Part shown: positions 8,264-16,688 of the stretch, piece by piece
How the letters are laid out: every line of letters starts with the position of its first letter
How positions within the stretch are numbered: position 1 is the stretch's first letter
Assembly: GCF_028867935.1 (NCBI RefSeq)
Contig: NZ_JAPQNS010000001.1
Span: 558,001 to 622,000, forward strand
DNA length: 64,000 nt
Source: Flavobacterium sp. SUN052
GTDB lineage: Bacteria > Bacteroidota > Bacteroidia > Flavobacteriales > Flavobacteriaceae
Reading direction: 5' to 3'
Translations under genes and position numbers: made by a program
Notes under the pieces: generated by a model
What the model was told of the DNA's origin: nothing
The model's input: the letters and a program-made list of their open reading frames with translations, nothing else
The model's database searches: none

Positions 8264-9616
8264 TTAGTAGCCTGTATTTTGTTCCAACGCCTTGTCCGAC
8301 AGCAATTGCTGCACGGGGATTGGCAGTACATATCGGTTGGCATCAGTTAGGCCAAAAACTGCTCCTGCCCGGCCAGTCCGTACAATGTCGAACCAGCGGT
8401 GTGGCTCCAGCGCAAACTCAACACGCCGTTCGTTTTCAATGGCCAGCAGAACAGCCTCTTTGGTAGCCGTTGTCGTGCTGGTGAGGGCGGTAAGCCCCGC
8501 CCGGTCGCGCACCGGGTTGAGGTCTGTTAGGCCATCGGCCAGTTTATCCTGCTGGGCGCGAGCTTCGGCGCGGATCAGGTAAGCCTCGGCAATCCGGAAA
8601 ATGTACGTGGGGTCAGATGCTGGGTTTCGGTAGTAGAGGTTGCCATACCAGCGATTCTGATTGTCTTTGGCGATCAGTACCGAGCGGTTACCACCAACAG
8701 CTGGGTTGTTAAGCAGGGCAACGAGGGCGTCGTTGGGAGCCCACTGGCGAGTGCCGCCGGTAGTTTGCGGTTGCCACTGCCCCCGATGACTATTGACCTC
8801 GGTTGTGCCGTTGTAGAATAATTCCCAAACTGATTCTGTCGTGCCCCGTGCGTCGCTCTGAAAAAACGTGCCGTATGGCTTCAGCAGTTTGTAGTTGGTT
8901 GCGTCTGTAATGAGCCGACCCGCAAAATCCTCGGCTTTCGCCCAATCCTTCTGGTACAAATAATACCGGGCTTTCAGGGCAAATACGGTCTTACGCGTAA
9001 CCCGATAGCGGTCAACAGTCGTGGGTAAAAGCAACTCGGCAGCTTCCAGATCTTTCAATACCTGCGCGTAGGTGTCGGCAGTACTGCTCCGCTTAATACC
9101 TGAATTATCGGTCGGGGCAATTGTCGGGTTCGTGATAATTGGTACACCCCCGAACGTGCGGGCCAGATCAAAATAGGCCAGTGCCCGGATGGCATACGCT
9201 TCACCGAGGTACTGGTTTTTCAGCGCCGTGGTCAGGGTTGGGTCGGTTACGGTTGGCACCTTCGCCAGCACATTGTTGGCTCTGTTAATGGTCCGATAAA
9301 TAGCGATCCAGGCTGCGCTGATGGTCGAATTGTCGGCATTGACCTTCTTGTTAATGAACTCCTGCACCTGCGACTGCGAACCGGTCCACTGAATGTTGTC
9401 GCCCGACAGATAACCGATAGACTGAAAACTGGTGCCGTAATAGTCGCTGCTGGCCAGTGCGCTATATACACCACGAAGGGCTGTCAAAGCTGAGTTCTGG
9501 TCCTTTATAGTCTCCGCATCCGAAATGGATTCAAGCGGTTTAACGTCTAAAAACGACTGGCAACTGCTCCCTGCCACAAGCAGAAAGAGCGGAAGAATGA
9601 TTTTTATAAATTTCAT
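8264..9616 (-). CDS. susD: SusD/RagB-family outer-membrane lipoprotein
   Basis: 450 residues with a lipoprotein signal ending at Cys19 (LVAGSSC), then FLDVKPLESISDAETIKDQNS, the standard opening of SusD-like proteins. TPR-like helices follow and the C-terminus carries the usual NxVRxRAGL segment (here NPVRDRAGLTAL) and ENERRVEFALEPHRWFDIVRTG. Such lipoproteins form the lid over a SusC channel and bind the imported nutrient. It is paired with the SusC gene immediately upstream (23-base gap). The usual ligands are glycans, but location in a sulfur-type cluster leaves the ligand open. Confidence 0.93.
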   Translation of the reverse strand: MKFIKIILPLFLLVAGSSCQSFLDVKPLESISDAETIKDQNSALTALRGVYSALASSDYYGTSFQSIGYLSGDNIQWTGSQSQVQEFINKKVNADNSTISAAWIAIYRTINRANNVLAKVPTVTDPTLTTALKNQYLGEAYAIRALAYFDLARTFGGVPIITNPTIAPTDNSGIKRSSTADTYAQVLKDLEAAELLLPTTVDRYRVTRKTVFALKARYYLYQKDWAKAEDFAGRLITDATNYKLLKPYGTFFQSDARGTTESVWELFYNGTTEVNSHRGQWQPQTTGGTRQWAPNDALVALLNNPAVGGNRSVLIAKDNQNRWYGNLYYRNPASDPTYIFRIAEAYLIRAEARAQQDKLADGLTDLNPVRDRAGLTALTSTTTATKEAVLLAIENERRVEFALEPHRWFDIVRTGRAGAVFGLTDANRYVLPIPVQQLLSDKALEQNTGY

Positions 9617-9639
9617 TATGTGTTCTGTTGAAAGGCCTG

Positions 9640-12600
9640 TTAAAACGTAAGGCTTATGCCACCTTGAAAACCAACTGGTTGCGGAGGGGTGCCAAGGTCG
9701 ATGCCCTGCGAGTTGGCATCGCTGCTTGCGCTCGATTCAGGGTCGAGACCTGTGTATTTGGTCAGCAACCAGAGGTTTGTGCCAACAGCGTATACGCGAA
9801 GGTTTTGGACTCCCACTTTACGGGTTAGCTCTTTGGGGAAGGTGTAGCCCACGGTCAGCGACCGAAGCCGCAGAAAAGAACCATCTTCGAGCCAGCGACT
9901 GCCGCCATCTCGGTAGTTGTTCACGTTAATGCCATCAGGGCGCGGCACGTCGGTGATGTCGCCGGGTTTTTGCCAGCGGGCCAGATTCGACGCCAAAATG
10001 ATACGGGCAGCATCCCGTGCCCCACCGCCTTCGCCGAAGAACCGGTTGTGGTTATAAATGGAATTGCCGTACTGATATGCGAAAAACAGGTTCAGGTCGA
10101 AGCCCCGGTAGGTCAGGTTATTAGTAAGTCCACCAAAGAATTTAGGCCAGATACTCCCTATAATTTGCCGGTCGGCCACGGTGATCTGACCATCCTTATT
10201 CACATCCTCATAAACCGCATTACCCGTTTGCGGGTCCACGTAAAGCTGTTTGTAAACCCAGAACGAGTAGAGCGGGGTACCCTGCTGCTGCAAAATCAGG
10301 TCGCGGCTACCGTAGCGCAAGGGGTTAGGTAGCTTCTCAATGTTATTTACATTCTGGGCAATGTTGAAGCTGGTAGTCCAGGTTACCCCTTTGCGTTGAA
10401 TGTTCACCGTGTTCAGAGCAATCTCGAAGCCCCGGTTGCTGATTTGGGCGGCATTGCTCCAGAACTGGCTGAACCCCGTAGTGGCGGGTAGCGCCAATTG
10501 AATCAGACCGTTGGTGGTGAATTTGTCATACAGGTTCACCTCCAGACCAATTCGGTCGTTGAACAGGCCAAGGTCGAGGCCAAGGCTGGCCTGACGGGTG
10601 CGTTCCCATTGCAGATCGGGATTGCCCAACTGCTGGGGAGCAATGCCGGGGTTGCCCTGATAGCCCGTACCGCCCGTCCAGAGGCCCTGAGCGGCAAAGT
10701 TGCCAATACCATTCTGATTACCCGTGAACCCGTATGAGGCCCGAAGTTTCAGGTTGCTGATGGCTCGCACGTTTTGTAGGAAAGATTCCTGACTAACGCG
10801 CCAGGCAGCGCCGACCGCCGGGAAATAGCCCCATTGACGATCAGCACCAAAGCGGCTGCTGCCGTCGGCCCGCAGGCTTAGGTCAAGCAGATACTTGCCG
10901 CCGAAATTATAATCAGCTTTGGCGAAAAACGAAGCCAGCGTACTTTTCGACCAGTTTTGCGAAGCGGCTGTGGTGGCTGCCGACGAGATCTGAGTGAAAT
11001 CATCGTTGGCAAAGCCGCGTCCTTCGGCGTAGGTCCGGGTCAGCACGTCGCTCTGAAGCGTGTTACCGACCAGCAAGCCAATTGAATGGTTTGAGCCAAT
11101 CTTCTTCCGGTATGTCAGCGTTTGTTCGTTTAGCCATGTAGTATACTGGCTGACACTCGACGTGGCCAACCCATTTGGACTGCCCGAAATCAGGAGTGAG
11201 TTCCAGTATTCCGACTCGTTGTAATTATTGTAATCCAACCCCCAGCTACTCCGAAACGTCAGACCTGGCAGAATCTGAGCGTTGAGGTAGAGGTTGCCGA
11301 TATAGCGTAAGCTGGTGGTGTTTACTTTGTAGTTATCGAGCAAAAGCGTCAGGTTGTCAAACCCGGCCCGGCCAACCAGCACCCCCTGTTCGTTGACGGG
11401 CGAAAGGTACGTAGGGGTATGCAAGGCGGCCTGGAGCAAGCCACCCGCTGGTCCGTCGCCCGCCCGCGCCTGGTTGCGGTACGTGCGCGTGAAACTGTTA
11501 CTGACACCCACCTGAACCTTGTCGTTCACCTGCTGATCGAGGTTGACTTTAAAGCTGGCCCGGTCAAATGTAATGGGGCGGATAATGGCTTCCTGACTGT
11601 TGAAACCGGCTCCGATGTAATATTTGGTGGTTTGCGTGCCGCCCGATAGCGACAAATCATAGTTACGGAGTTGGGCCGTGCGGAACAGTTCGCTCAGGCG
11701 GTCGTAGGTCTGTTGCTCTTCAGGAAGGCCGCGTCCCCCTTCCGAAACGGGTCGGAAAGGTCGGTTCGCAAATGTGCGATTGAGCGAAGGCGTGTCTTTT
11801 CCGGTATTGATCCACCATTCGTTTACCAGCGTCGCGTGTTCGGGGCCGGTGGTCAGATCCCACAACTTGGCCGCCTTGGCAACACCCGCCGACGCATTCA
11901 GACTGATGGTTGGTTTCTGGCCGAATGACCCCCGCTTTGTTGTGACCAGAATCACGCCGTTAGCCCCCCGCGAACCGTAAAGCGCTGTTGCTTCGGCATC
12001 TTTCAGGATTTCGATACTCTCAATATCGGCTGGATTCAGGTCGGCAATGGGGGAGGTGGCTTTACCGCCCGTGCCGATGGTTTGGAGGCTGTTTCCGTTG
12101 ATAAACACCCCGTCGACCACGTAGAGCGGGTCGTTGCTGCCGTTGATGGAGGTGGCTCCCCGCACCCGAATGTTGGTGCGCTCGCCCGGCACACCGGTTG
12201 ATGCCGAAATCTGCACGCCCGAAACCTTACCCTGTAACTGCTGATCGAAGCTACCAACCGGAATCGTTTTTGTGTCGGCCGGGTCGATTTTCACAATGGA
12301 ACCAATGAGGTTTTTGCGCTCTGAGGTGCCGTACCCCACAATTATTACCTCGCTGAGTTGCGAGCTGGCTTCCTTCAGTACGATATCTATGTTCGAAGAA
12401 GCATTCGCGTCGCCCACCTTAACTTCGGTGGTTTGGTAACCAATGGCCGAAATAACCAGAACCTGTCCCGGACCGCTTATTTGGATAGTGAACTGCCCTT
12501 CTGCATTGGTGGAGGTTCCTTTTTGTTGTCCTTTCAGAACAATGTTGGCGCCAGGAAGAGGTTCCAGTTCGTCCGCTCGGGTACTTACGGAGCGCACGGT

Positions 12601-12681
12601 TCCGGTAATTTGGGCTGTTTGTGCCAACAAACAACTACTTAGTAGTAGATAGACTACTACCAGTCCAATAAATTTTTGCAT
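9640..12681 (-). CDS. susC: SusC/RagA-family TonB-linked outer-membrane transporter
   Basis: 1013 residues: export signal (about 1-20), a carboxypeptidase-regulatory-like beta domain (QITGTVRS to IVLKEAS, about 24-108), then the TonB plug with VIIVGYGTSERKNLIGSI and the signature DAEATALYGSRGANGVILVTTKRG. The remainder forms the 22-stranded barrel, ending QPVGFQGGISLTF with a C-terminal aromatic residue. It imports its substrate through the outer membrane using TonB/ExbBD energy together with the downstream SusD lid. No anti-sigma or sigma gene adjoins it, so control is more likely by the Rrf2 protein or another distant regulator. A hairpin at 12735-12760 separates it from the DUF1684 gene. 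Confidence 0.95.
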   Translation of the reverse strand: MQKFIGLVVVYLLLSSCLLAQTAQITGTVRSVSTRADELEPLPGANIVLKGQQKGTSTNAEGQFTIQISGPGQVLVISAIGYQTTEVKVGDANASSNIDIVLKEASSQLSEVIIVGYGTSERKNLIGSIVKIDPADTKTIPVGSFDQQLQGKVSGVQISASTGVPGERTNIRVRGATSINGSNDPLYVVDGVFINGNSLQTIGTGGKATSPIADLNPADIESIEILKDAEATALYGSRGANGVILVTTKRGSFGQKPTISLNASAGVAKAAKLWDLTTGPEHATLVNEWWINTGKDTPSLNRTFANRPFRPVSEGGRGLPEEQQTYDRLSELFRTAQLRNYDLSLSGGTQTTKYYIGAGFNSQEAIIRPITFDRASFKVNLDQQVNDKVQVGVSNSFTRTYRNQARAGDGPAGGLLQAALHTPTYLSPVNEQGVLVGRAGFDNLTLLLDNYKVNTTSLRYIGNLYLNAQILPGLTFRSSWGLDYNNYNESEYWNSLLISGSPNGLATSSVSQYTTWLNEQTLTYRKKIGSNHSIGLLVGNTLQSDVLTRTYAEGRGFANDDFTQISSAATTAASQNWSKSTLASFFAKADYNFGGKYLLDLSLRADGSSRFGADRQWGYFPAVGAAWRVSQESFLQNVRAISNLKLRASYGFTGNQNGIGNFAAQGLWTGGTGYQGNPGIAPQQLGNPDLQWERTRQASLGLDLGLFNDRIGLEVNLYDKFTTNGLIQLALPATTGFSQFWSNAAQISNRGFEIALNTVNIQRKGVTWTTSFNIAQNVNNIEKLPNPLRYGSRDLILQQQGTPLYSFWVYKQLYVDPQTGNAVYEDVNKDGQITVADRQIIGSIWPKFFGGLTNNLTYRGFDLNLFFAYQYGNSIYNHNRFFGEGGGARDAARIILASNLARWQKPGDITDVPRPDGINVNNYRDGGSRWLEDGSFLRLRSLTVGYTFPKELTRKVGVQNLRVYAVGTNLWLLTKYTGLDPESSASSDANSQGIDLGTPPQPVGFQGGISLTF

Positions 12682-12734
12682 TATTGTATTGGTTATGTGA
12701 AAATGGGGTCTGCCAGGACCTTGTTAATCTACCA

Positions 12735-12766
12735 GCCGGAACGGTTGCCGCCGTTTCGGCTTTTTT
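12735..12766 (+). terminator. hairpin followed by six T on the plus strand
   Basis: GCCGGAACGG (12735-12744) and CCGTTTCGGC (12751-12760) form a stem with nine of ten pairs and a 6-base loop; TTTTTT follows at 12761-12766 on the plus strand. The genes on both sides are on the minus strand, so in terms of T-tract it would stop antisense transcription. It could also act as an ordinary stem between the DUF1684 and susC messages. Confidence 0.65.
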
Positions 12767-12789
12767 ATGCGTACTGTTTTATTCACTCG

Positions 12790-13722
12790 TTAATGATCAC
12801 CGTACTTCTTTTCGCCTGCCGCAATACGCGCCGTTAGCCGGTTTTGTTTGGGCGGTAGCGGGCAGGTTGCAAAGGGAGTAAACGCGCAGGGGGGATTGAT
12901 ACTCTGGTTAAAGTCCAGCGTTGTCAGGCCGTCGGCACCGGGAGCGTCTGCATACAGAAACCGCCCTGAACCGTATGTATCGTGGGTATTTGTGGCGTCG
13001 CCAAACAAGATGAAGAGTTTGTCGGGCCCTTCACCAACTGCATCGAGCCGATGGGTTTTTCCAGCTAGGTCAAACACCAGCGTACCCACCAGCGGCTGCT
13101 GGGAAATTTGGCCGGTAACATCCAGAATCGGAATGGTTCGGGCAGTGGTTGGGCGTTCGAGTTTAGCTTTTACCCGGTACGCTTCATCCACCGGAAACCG
13201 GTCAATACCCTTGAACTGACTCAAAAGTGGGTTTTCAAGGTCGCGCAACCGAACGGCGTAACGACTGCCCCGCTTGATCACAAACCACCGTAACGAGCCG
13301 TGCGACAGTGTTACGGGTTTGCTCAGATCTGGTGCAAAAATGGTTTTAACGCCCAACACCGGCTCAACTCCTGTTTGAACCACCACACTTGGAGCAGCCT
13401 CAAACGTAACGGCCCCATTGGCCAGTTTGATGGTGCCGAGTTGTTCGGGTGCTTTGCCCGATGGAAAAGCCAGATCACTGCCGGGATCGCTGCCCACCGT
13501 GTTTGTGCCTTCTTTTAACCAGAATAGCCCGGCCAGATTCAACCAGCCGTTCTCGCTCTTCAGCGATTCAATGCGCGACCGGTGCCAGCCATCAACCTGC
13601 TCGCGGTAAGCGGGGTCTTCGGCTCTGAAACCCACCAGCACGATGCAGGCGACGCCCCAGAAACCCAAAAAAGCCCGCGCATACGGATTGATCGGTTCGG
13701 TTTTGTTGACTCTATCTTCCAT
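12790..13722 (-). CDS. DUF1684 domain protein, membrane-anchored
   Basis: 310 residues; after a short hydrophobic helix (about residues 15-30) come WHRSRIESLKSENGWLNLAG and LFWLKEGTNTVGSDP, the diagnostic start of DUF1684 proteins, and near the end the characteristic FDFNQSINPPCAF-like run (LDFNQSINPPCAFTPFATCP) with two cysteines. The molecular function of DUF1684 is not established to my knowledge. It sits three bases from the ACT-like gene upstream and about 100 bases before susC, so it is probably co-transcribed with the redoxin and belongs functionally to the sulfur-type cluster. Confidence 0.85.
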   Translation of the reverse strand: MEDRVNKTEPINPYARAFLGFWGVACIVLVGFRAEDPAYREQVDGWHRSRIESLKSENGWLNLAGLFWLKEGTNTVGSDPGSDLAFPSGKAPEQLGTIKLANGAVTFEAAPSVVVQTGVEPVLGVKTIFAPDLSKPVTLSHGSLRWFVIKRGSRYAVRLRDLENPLLSQFKGIDRFPVDEAYRVKAKLERPTTARTIPILDVTGQISQQPLVGTLVFDLAGKTHRLDAVGEGPDKLFILFGDATNTHDTYGSGRFLYADAPGADGLTTLDFNQSINPPCAFTPFATCPLPPKQNRLTARIAAGEKKYGDH

Positions 13723-13725
13723 AAT

Positions 13726-13989
13726 TCAGTTGGTTTTTCTAAAACTTACCAGGCCTCGCACGGCCCGCAGCTGCTGGTCAATTTCTAACAGGTACTGTTC
13801 ATTGGGCACCTGAATGGTCAACTGGCCGTTGGCCCGAATACCATCGCTCTCAAAAGAAAGACCCATGATGCGGCAGGTCTCATTTTGCGGGATCGCGTTG
13901 GTAACGTCACCCACAAAATTCAGACGGTCGAAGCCCATGATCTGGTAGACCGTTTGACGGAAGGGTAAGCCAGCAGCTGTCGGGTTCAT
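13726..13989 (-). CDS. small ACT-like protein, 87 aa
   Basis: The segment DRLNFVGDVTNAIPQNETCR, then MGLSFESDGIRANGQLTIQV and LLEIDQQLRAVRGLVSFRK, follows the beta-alpha-beta-beta-alpha-beta pattern of an ACT domain with the central Gly-containing ligand turn. ACT domains sense amino acids or other small ligands in regulated enzymes. This stand-alone copy overlaps the redoxin stop by four bases (ATGA type), so the two are translationally coupled. The ACT assignment is by pattern, not a database match, and I could not tell the ligand. Confidence 0.55.
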   Translation of the reverse strand: MNPTAAGLPFRQTVYQIMGFDRLNFVGDVTNAIPQNETCRIMGLSFESDGIRANGQLTIQVPNEQYLLEIDQQLRAVRGLVSFRKTN

Positions 13990-14582
13990 CGTGCAATAGC
14001 GTTTAGAATGTCCTGTGGATTGCTTAAGCCTTCGAAATTCTCGTCGATAAAATGGTATCTAATCTTCCGGGACCGGTCAACAACGTAAAGAGCGGGAATG
14101 TACACATCCTCGGAAATGCCCGAAACCCGGTCCCAGATTGGGTCAGTTTCCGAATACACACCGAAGCGTTGGGCAACCGTATTGTCGGCATCATGCACAA
14201 GCAGCATCGACGAATTGACCGATGGGTTGGGAAGGTAGCGGGGATGCTCATTGGAGAACACCACCAACTGTCCACCGGCTGCTTCGATTTGGGGCGATAA
14301 CTGAGTTAGTGCTTTCAGGAAAGGAGGGGCATACCGTCCCCAGCAAGGGCAATAAAAACTCACCACCAGCGGCCCTTGCCCCAACAGTTCAGAAATGGTT
14401 AATGACTGACCGGGTAGGCCCGCCGTAAACACAGAAGCCTGCCAGGCATCGTGCGTTGCTGCAATGGTGAAAAACGGAGCCGTGTCTCCGGCTTTTATGG
14501 GTTGGGTCCGCTCAATTGGCTGACGATTTTTTACAACGATTGATTGTACGTCGCCCCATTCGTTATCAATTTCAAGTATCAT
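13986..14582 (-). CDS. AhpC/TSA-family redoxin
   Basis: A 198-residue thioredoxin-fold protein: GDTAPFF at about 32, VVSFYCPCWGRYAPPFLKAL with the nucleophilic cysteine pair spaced CPC, then QLVVFSNE and the later IPALYVVDRSRKIRYHF strands. The CPC spacing is unlike the CxxC of thioredoxins and is closer to atypical peroxiredoxins of the redoxin superfamily. No signal peptide is seen, so it acts in the cytoplasm. It is the first gene of the minus-strand cluster and diverges from the Rrf2 gene, which makes a redox or sulfur-responsive control plausible. Confidence 0.8.
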   Translation of the reverse strand: MILEIDNEWGDVQSIVVKNRQPIERTQPIKAGDTAPFFTIAATHDAWQASVFTAGLPGQSLTISELLGQGPLVVSFYCPCWGRYAPPFLKALTQLSPQIEAAGGQLVVFSNEHPRYLPNPSVNSSMLLVHDADNTVAQRFGVYSETDPIWDRVSGISEDVYIPALYVVDRSRKIRYHFIDENFEGLSNPQDILNAIAR

Positions 14583-14628
14583 GATTATGCGTGACGGTTT
14601 AATGATGAGCTTTATTCCCTATACTCTT

Positions 14629-14666
14629 GTCAATAGATAGGCTTTTAGTGCTTATAGTCTATTGAC
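14629..14666. promoter_or_regulatory. dyad 1, candidate Rrf2 operator
   Basis: GTCAATAGA at 14629-14637 and its exact reverse complement TCTATTGAC at 14658-14666 are separated by 20 bases. It lies in the 223-base divergent spacer, closer to the redoxin gene. Binding by the adjacent Rrf2 protein is inference. Confidence 0.45.
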
Positions 14667-14707
14667 TTAGTAGTTTTTGCAAATAAAGTGCATCTTTGCA
14701 TAAGCAT

Positions 14708-14735
14708 CCAAATTATTTCGAATAAATTAATTTGG
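14708..14735. promoter_or_regulatory. dyad 2, candidate Rrf2 operator
   Basis: CCAAATTA (14708-14715) and TAATTTGG (14728-14735) are perfect arms around a 12-base AT-rich spacer, 71 bases before the Rrf2 start codon. The size, AT-rich centre and position suit a dimeric winged-helix repressor, possibly autoregulating and controlling the divergent cluster. Confidence 0.5.
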
Positions 14736-14805
14736 TGAAATAAACCCCAAGCTACTGGTTTTATTCTGAAGAACAGGTAGTTAACTACAATAAAACGACA
14801 GCGAA

Positions 14806-15246
14806 ATGATTTCGAAAAGAGCAAAATATGCTTTCAAGGCGTTGCGGAAATTAGCCGAAGCCTATGGTACAGGTCCCGTGATGATAGCCTGGTTATCGGA
14901 AGAAGAGCGTATTCCGAAAAAATTTTTAGAGACTATTTTACTGGATTTACGCAACCACGGTATCCTGCAAAGTCAGAAAGGAAAGGGGGGAGGGTATCTG
15001 TTGCGCGTTGATCCAGAACGCGTCAATCTGGCTCAGGTCCTGCGCATCATCGACGGCCCCATTGCGCCCACGCCCTGCGTGTCGAAGAATTTTTACGTGA
15101 AATGCGACGATTGCGTCGATGAGGAGACCTGTTCCCTTCGGCCCATAATGGAACGGGTTCGCGATGCTAATCTGGCCGTTTACGAGCACATTACCCTACT
15201 CGATTACGTACAGGGGAGAGTTGGCAAAGAAGTAGCGGTTTTTTGA
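14806..15246 (+). CDS. Rrf2-family transcriptional regulator
   Basis: 146 residues beginning ISKRAKYAFKALRKLA and containing IPKKFLETILLDLRNHGILQSQKGKGGGYLL, the winged helix-turn-helix and wing of the Rrf2 family (IscR, NsrR, CymR, RsrR). Four cysteines, Cys91, Cys100, Cys103 and Cys109, lie where cluster-binding members place their iron-sulfur ligands, although the C-x2-C-x5-C spacing differs from IscR. It is divergent from the redoxin-led cluster across a spacer with two dyads, so it is the obvious candidate local regulator. CymR in this family controls sulfur metabolism, but whether this protein senses sulfur, nitric oxide or redox state cannot be read from the sequence. Confidence 0.9.
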   Translation: MISKRAKYAFKALRKLAEAYGTGPVMIAWLSEEERIPKKFLETILLDLRNHGILQSQKGKGGGYLLRVDPERVNLAQVLRIIDGPIAPTPCVSKNFYVKCDDCVDEETCSLRPIMERVRDANLAVYEHITLLDYVQGRVGKEVAVF

Positions 15247-15261
15247 AAATCGCTACCCGAT

Positions 15262-15879
15262 TTACGGAATTGCAGGGCCGGTGGCATTCAACCCATTCAC
15301 AAAGGAAACCAGTTCCTGAATATCGAGGATGTGGTCAACGGCTGCGCCCAGAATGGCCTGCTGCGGCATAAACCCAACTTGTGCCGTATCAGGTCGCTGA
15401 GCCACCAGAATGCCGCCTGCTTTCTTGATTGCTTTTAAGCCCTGCGTGCCGTCGGAATTCGCACCCGACAGCAGAATGCCCGTAACGGATGGGCCAAAAG
15501 CATCGGCTGCCGATTCAAATGTAACGTCGATTGACGGGCGGCTATAGTTAACTTTTTCGGAATCGTCGAGTGAAAATGTACCGTCTTGTTCAAGCAACAG
15601 GTGATAGTCGGCCGGGGCCAGATAAATGGTTCCCGGCACAATGGCATCCTTATCGTCGACCTCCTGAACGGGCAAGCTGGTTTTAAAGGAAAACAGATTT
15701 GCCAATGGAGAATCGGCGGAGTTTTTCCGGTGGAGTACAATGATCAGGGCAAACGACAGGGGCGATTTCAGGGCGGGCAGCAGATGTAACAACACGTCGA
15801 TACTACCGGTGGAGCCACCGATTAATACGAGCTTGTATTCCTTCCCCTCGAACGTTGGTCTTACCCGATTTTTCGCCAT
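15262..15879 (-). CDS. cheB: CheB-type methylesterase domain protein
   Basis: A 205-residue stand-alone CheB catalytic domain without the usual N-terminal receiver. The serine-hydrolase triad is visible: Ser23 in LIGGSTGS, His50 in IIVLHR, Asp143 in SGANSDG; GFMPQQAI and an AAVDHI segment near the end are also typical. CheB removes methyl groups from glutamates on chemoreceptors. It overlaps the cheR gene by 19 bases. With no chemoreceptor or CheA nearby and hybrid kinases upstream, it more likely works in a signalling module that uses CheB/CheR-like domains outside chemotaxis. Confidence 0.9.
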   Translation of the reverse strand: MAKNRVRPTFEGKEYKLVLIGGSTGSIDVLLHLLPALKSPLSFALIIVLHRKNSADSPLANLFSFKTSLPVQEVDDKDAIVPGTIYLAPADYHLLLEQDGTFSLDDSEKVNYSRPSIDVTFESAADAFGPSVTGILLSGANSDGTQGLKAIKKAGGILVAQRPDTAQVGFMPQQAILGAAVDHILDIQELVSFVNGLNATGPAIP

Positions 15880-16679
15880 ATTTTTTCCGTCGATAATTGC
15901 CTGAACTTTGGTTGAATGGATGAAAATTTCAGGGTTTCTTTAGATCCCAGCGCCAGGTAGCTGAGCGGTCCCAGACTTTCATCGAACAAGGTCAATACCC
16001 GCTCCTGCAAGGCTTTATCAAAGTAGATCAGCACGTTCCGGCACATGATCAGGTCGAACTCATTAAACGAACTGTCTGACACCAGATTATGGGTGGAGAA
16101 AACCATGCGAGTCGATAAATCGTCGTTGAATTTGACGTAGTTATACTGCGCAGTATAGTAAGCCGAAAAATCAGCCGTTCCGCCCGACTGTATGTAGTTT
16201 TCGGAGTACTGTTTCATGGGACTCATGGCAAATATGCCCGCGCGGGCCGTGTCGAGCACCTGAGGGTTTAGGTCAGTGGCATACAGCAGCGATTTCGCAA
16301 GCAGGTTGGCTTCCCGGAGCAGGATAGCCATCGAATACACCTCTTCGCCGGTTGAACAGCCCGCGTGCCAGATTCGGATAAATGGTTTTGCGGCCAGGGT
16401 AGGTAGTACTTCTGTTCGTAGTGTTTTGTAGAATCCGGGGTCGCGAAACATTTCGGTCACGTTCACCGTCAGTTCTTCCACAAACCGCTTCAGATAATCG
16501 GCATCTGATCGAACCCGGTAACGAAGTTCGGCAAAGCTCGGGAATCTATCTAACGACATGAGCCGGTTAAGACGCCGTTTCAACGATGCTCGGGCGTAGT
16601 GGGTGAAGTCGTACCCATACACATCATACAGATCGGTCAACAGCAGGTCAATTTGTTCATCCTCAATCATGGAATGCAT
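15861..16679 (-). CDS. cheR: CheR-type methyltransferase
   Basis: 272 residues: an N-terminal helical domain (DLYDVYGYDFTHYARASLKRRL) that in CheR binds the receptor helix, then the SAM-dependent methyltransferase domain with IRIWHAGCSTGEEVYSMAI (the SAM-binding glycine loop) and FDLIMCRNVLIYFDK, both family hallmarks. CheR methylates glutamates on chemoreceptors. It is translated just before cheB in the same operon and its start lies nine bases after the response-regulator stop. The substrate here is unknown because no receptor is encoded in the window. Confidence 0.92.
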   Translation of the reverse strand: MHSMIEDEQIDLLLTDLYDVYGYDFTHYARASLKRRLNRLMSLDRFPSFAELRYRVRSDADYLKRFVEELTVNVTEMFRDPGFYKTLRTEVLPTLAAKPFIRIWHAGCSTGEEVYSMAILLREANLLAKSLLYATDLNPQVLDTARAGIFAMSPMKQYSENYIQSGGTADFSAYYTAQYNYVKFNDDLSTRMVFSTHNLVSDSSFNEFDLIMCRNVLIYFDKALQERVLTLFDESLGPLSYLALGSKETLKFSSIQPKFRQLSTEKIWRKIG

Positions 16680-16688
16680 AGCTACTCG

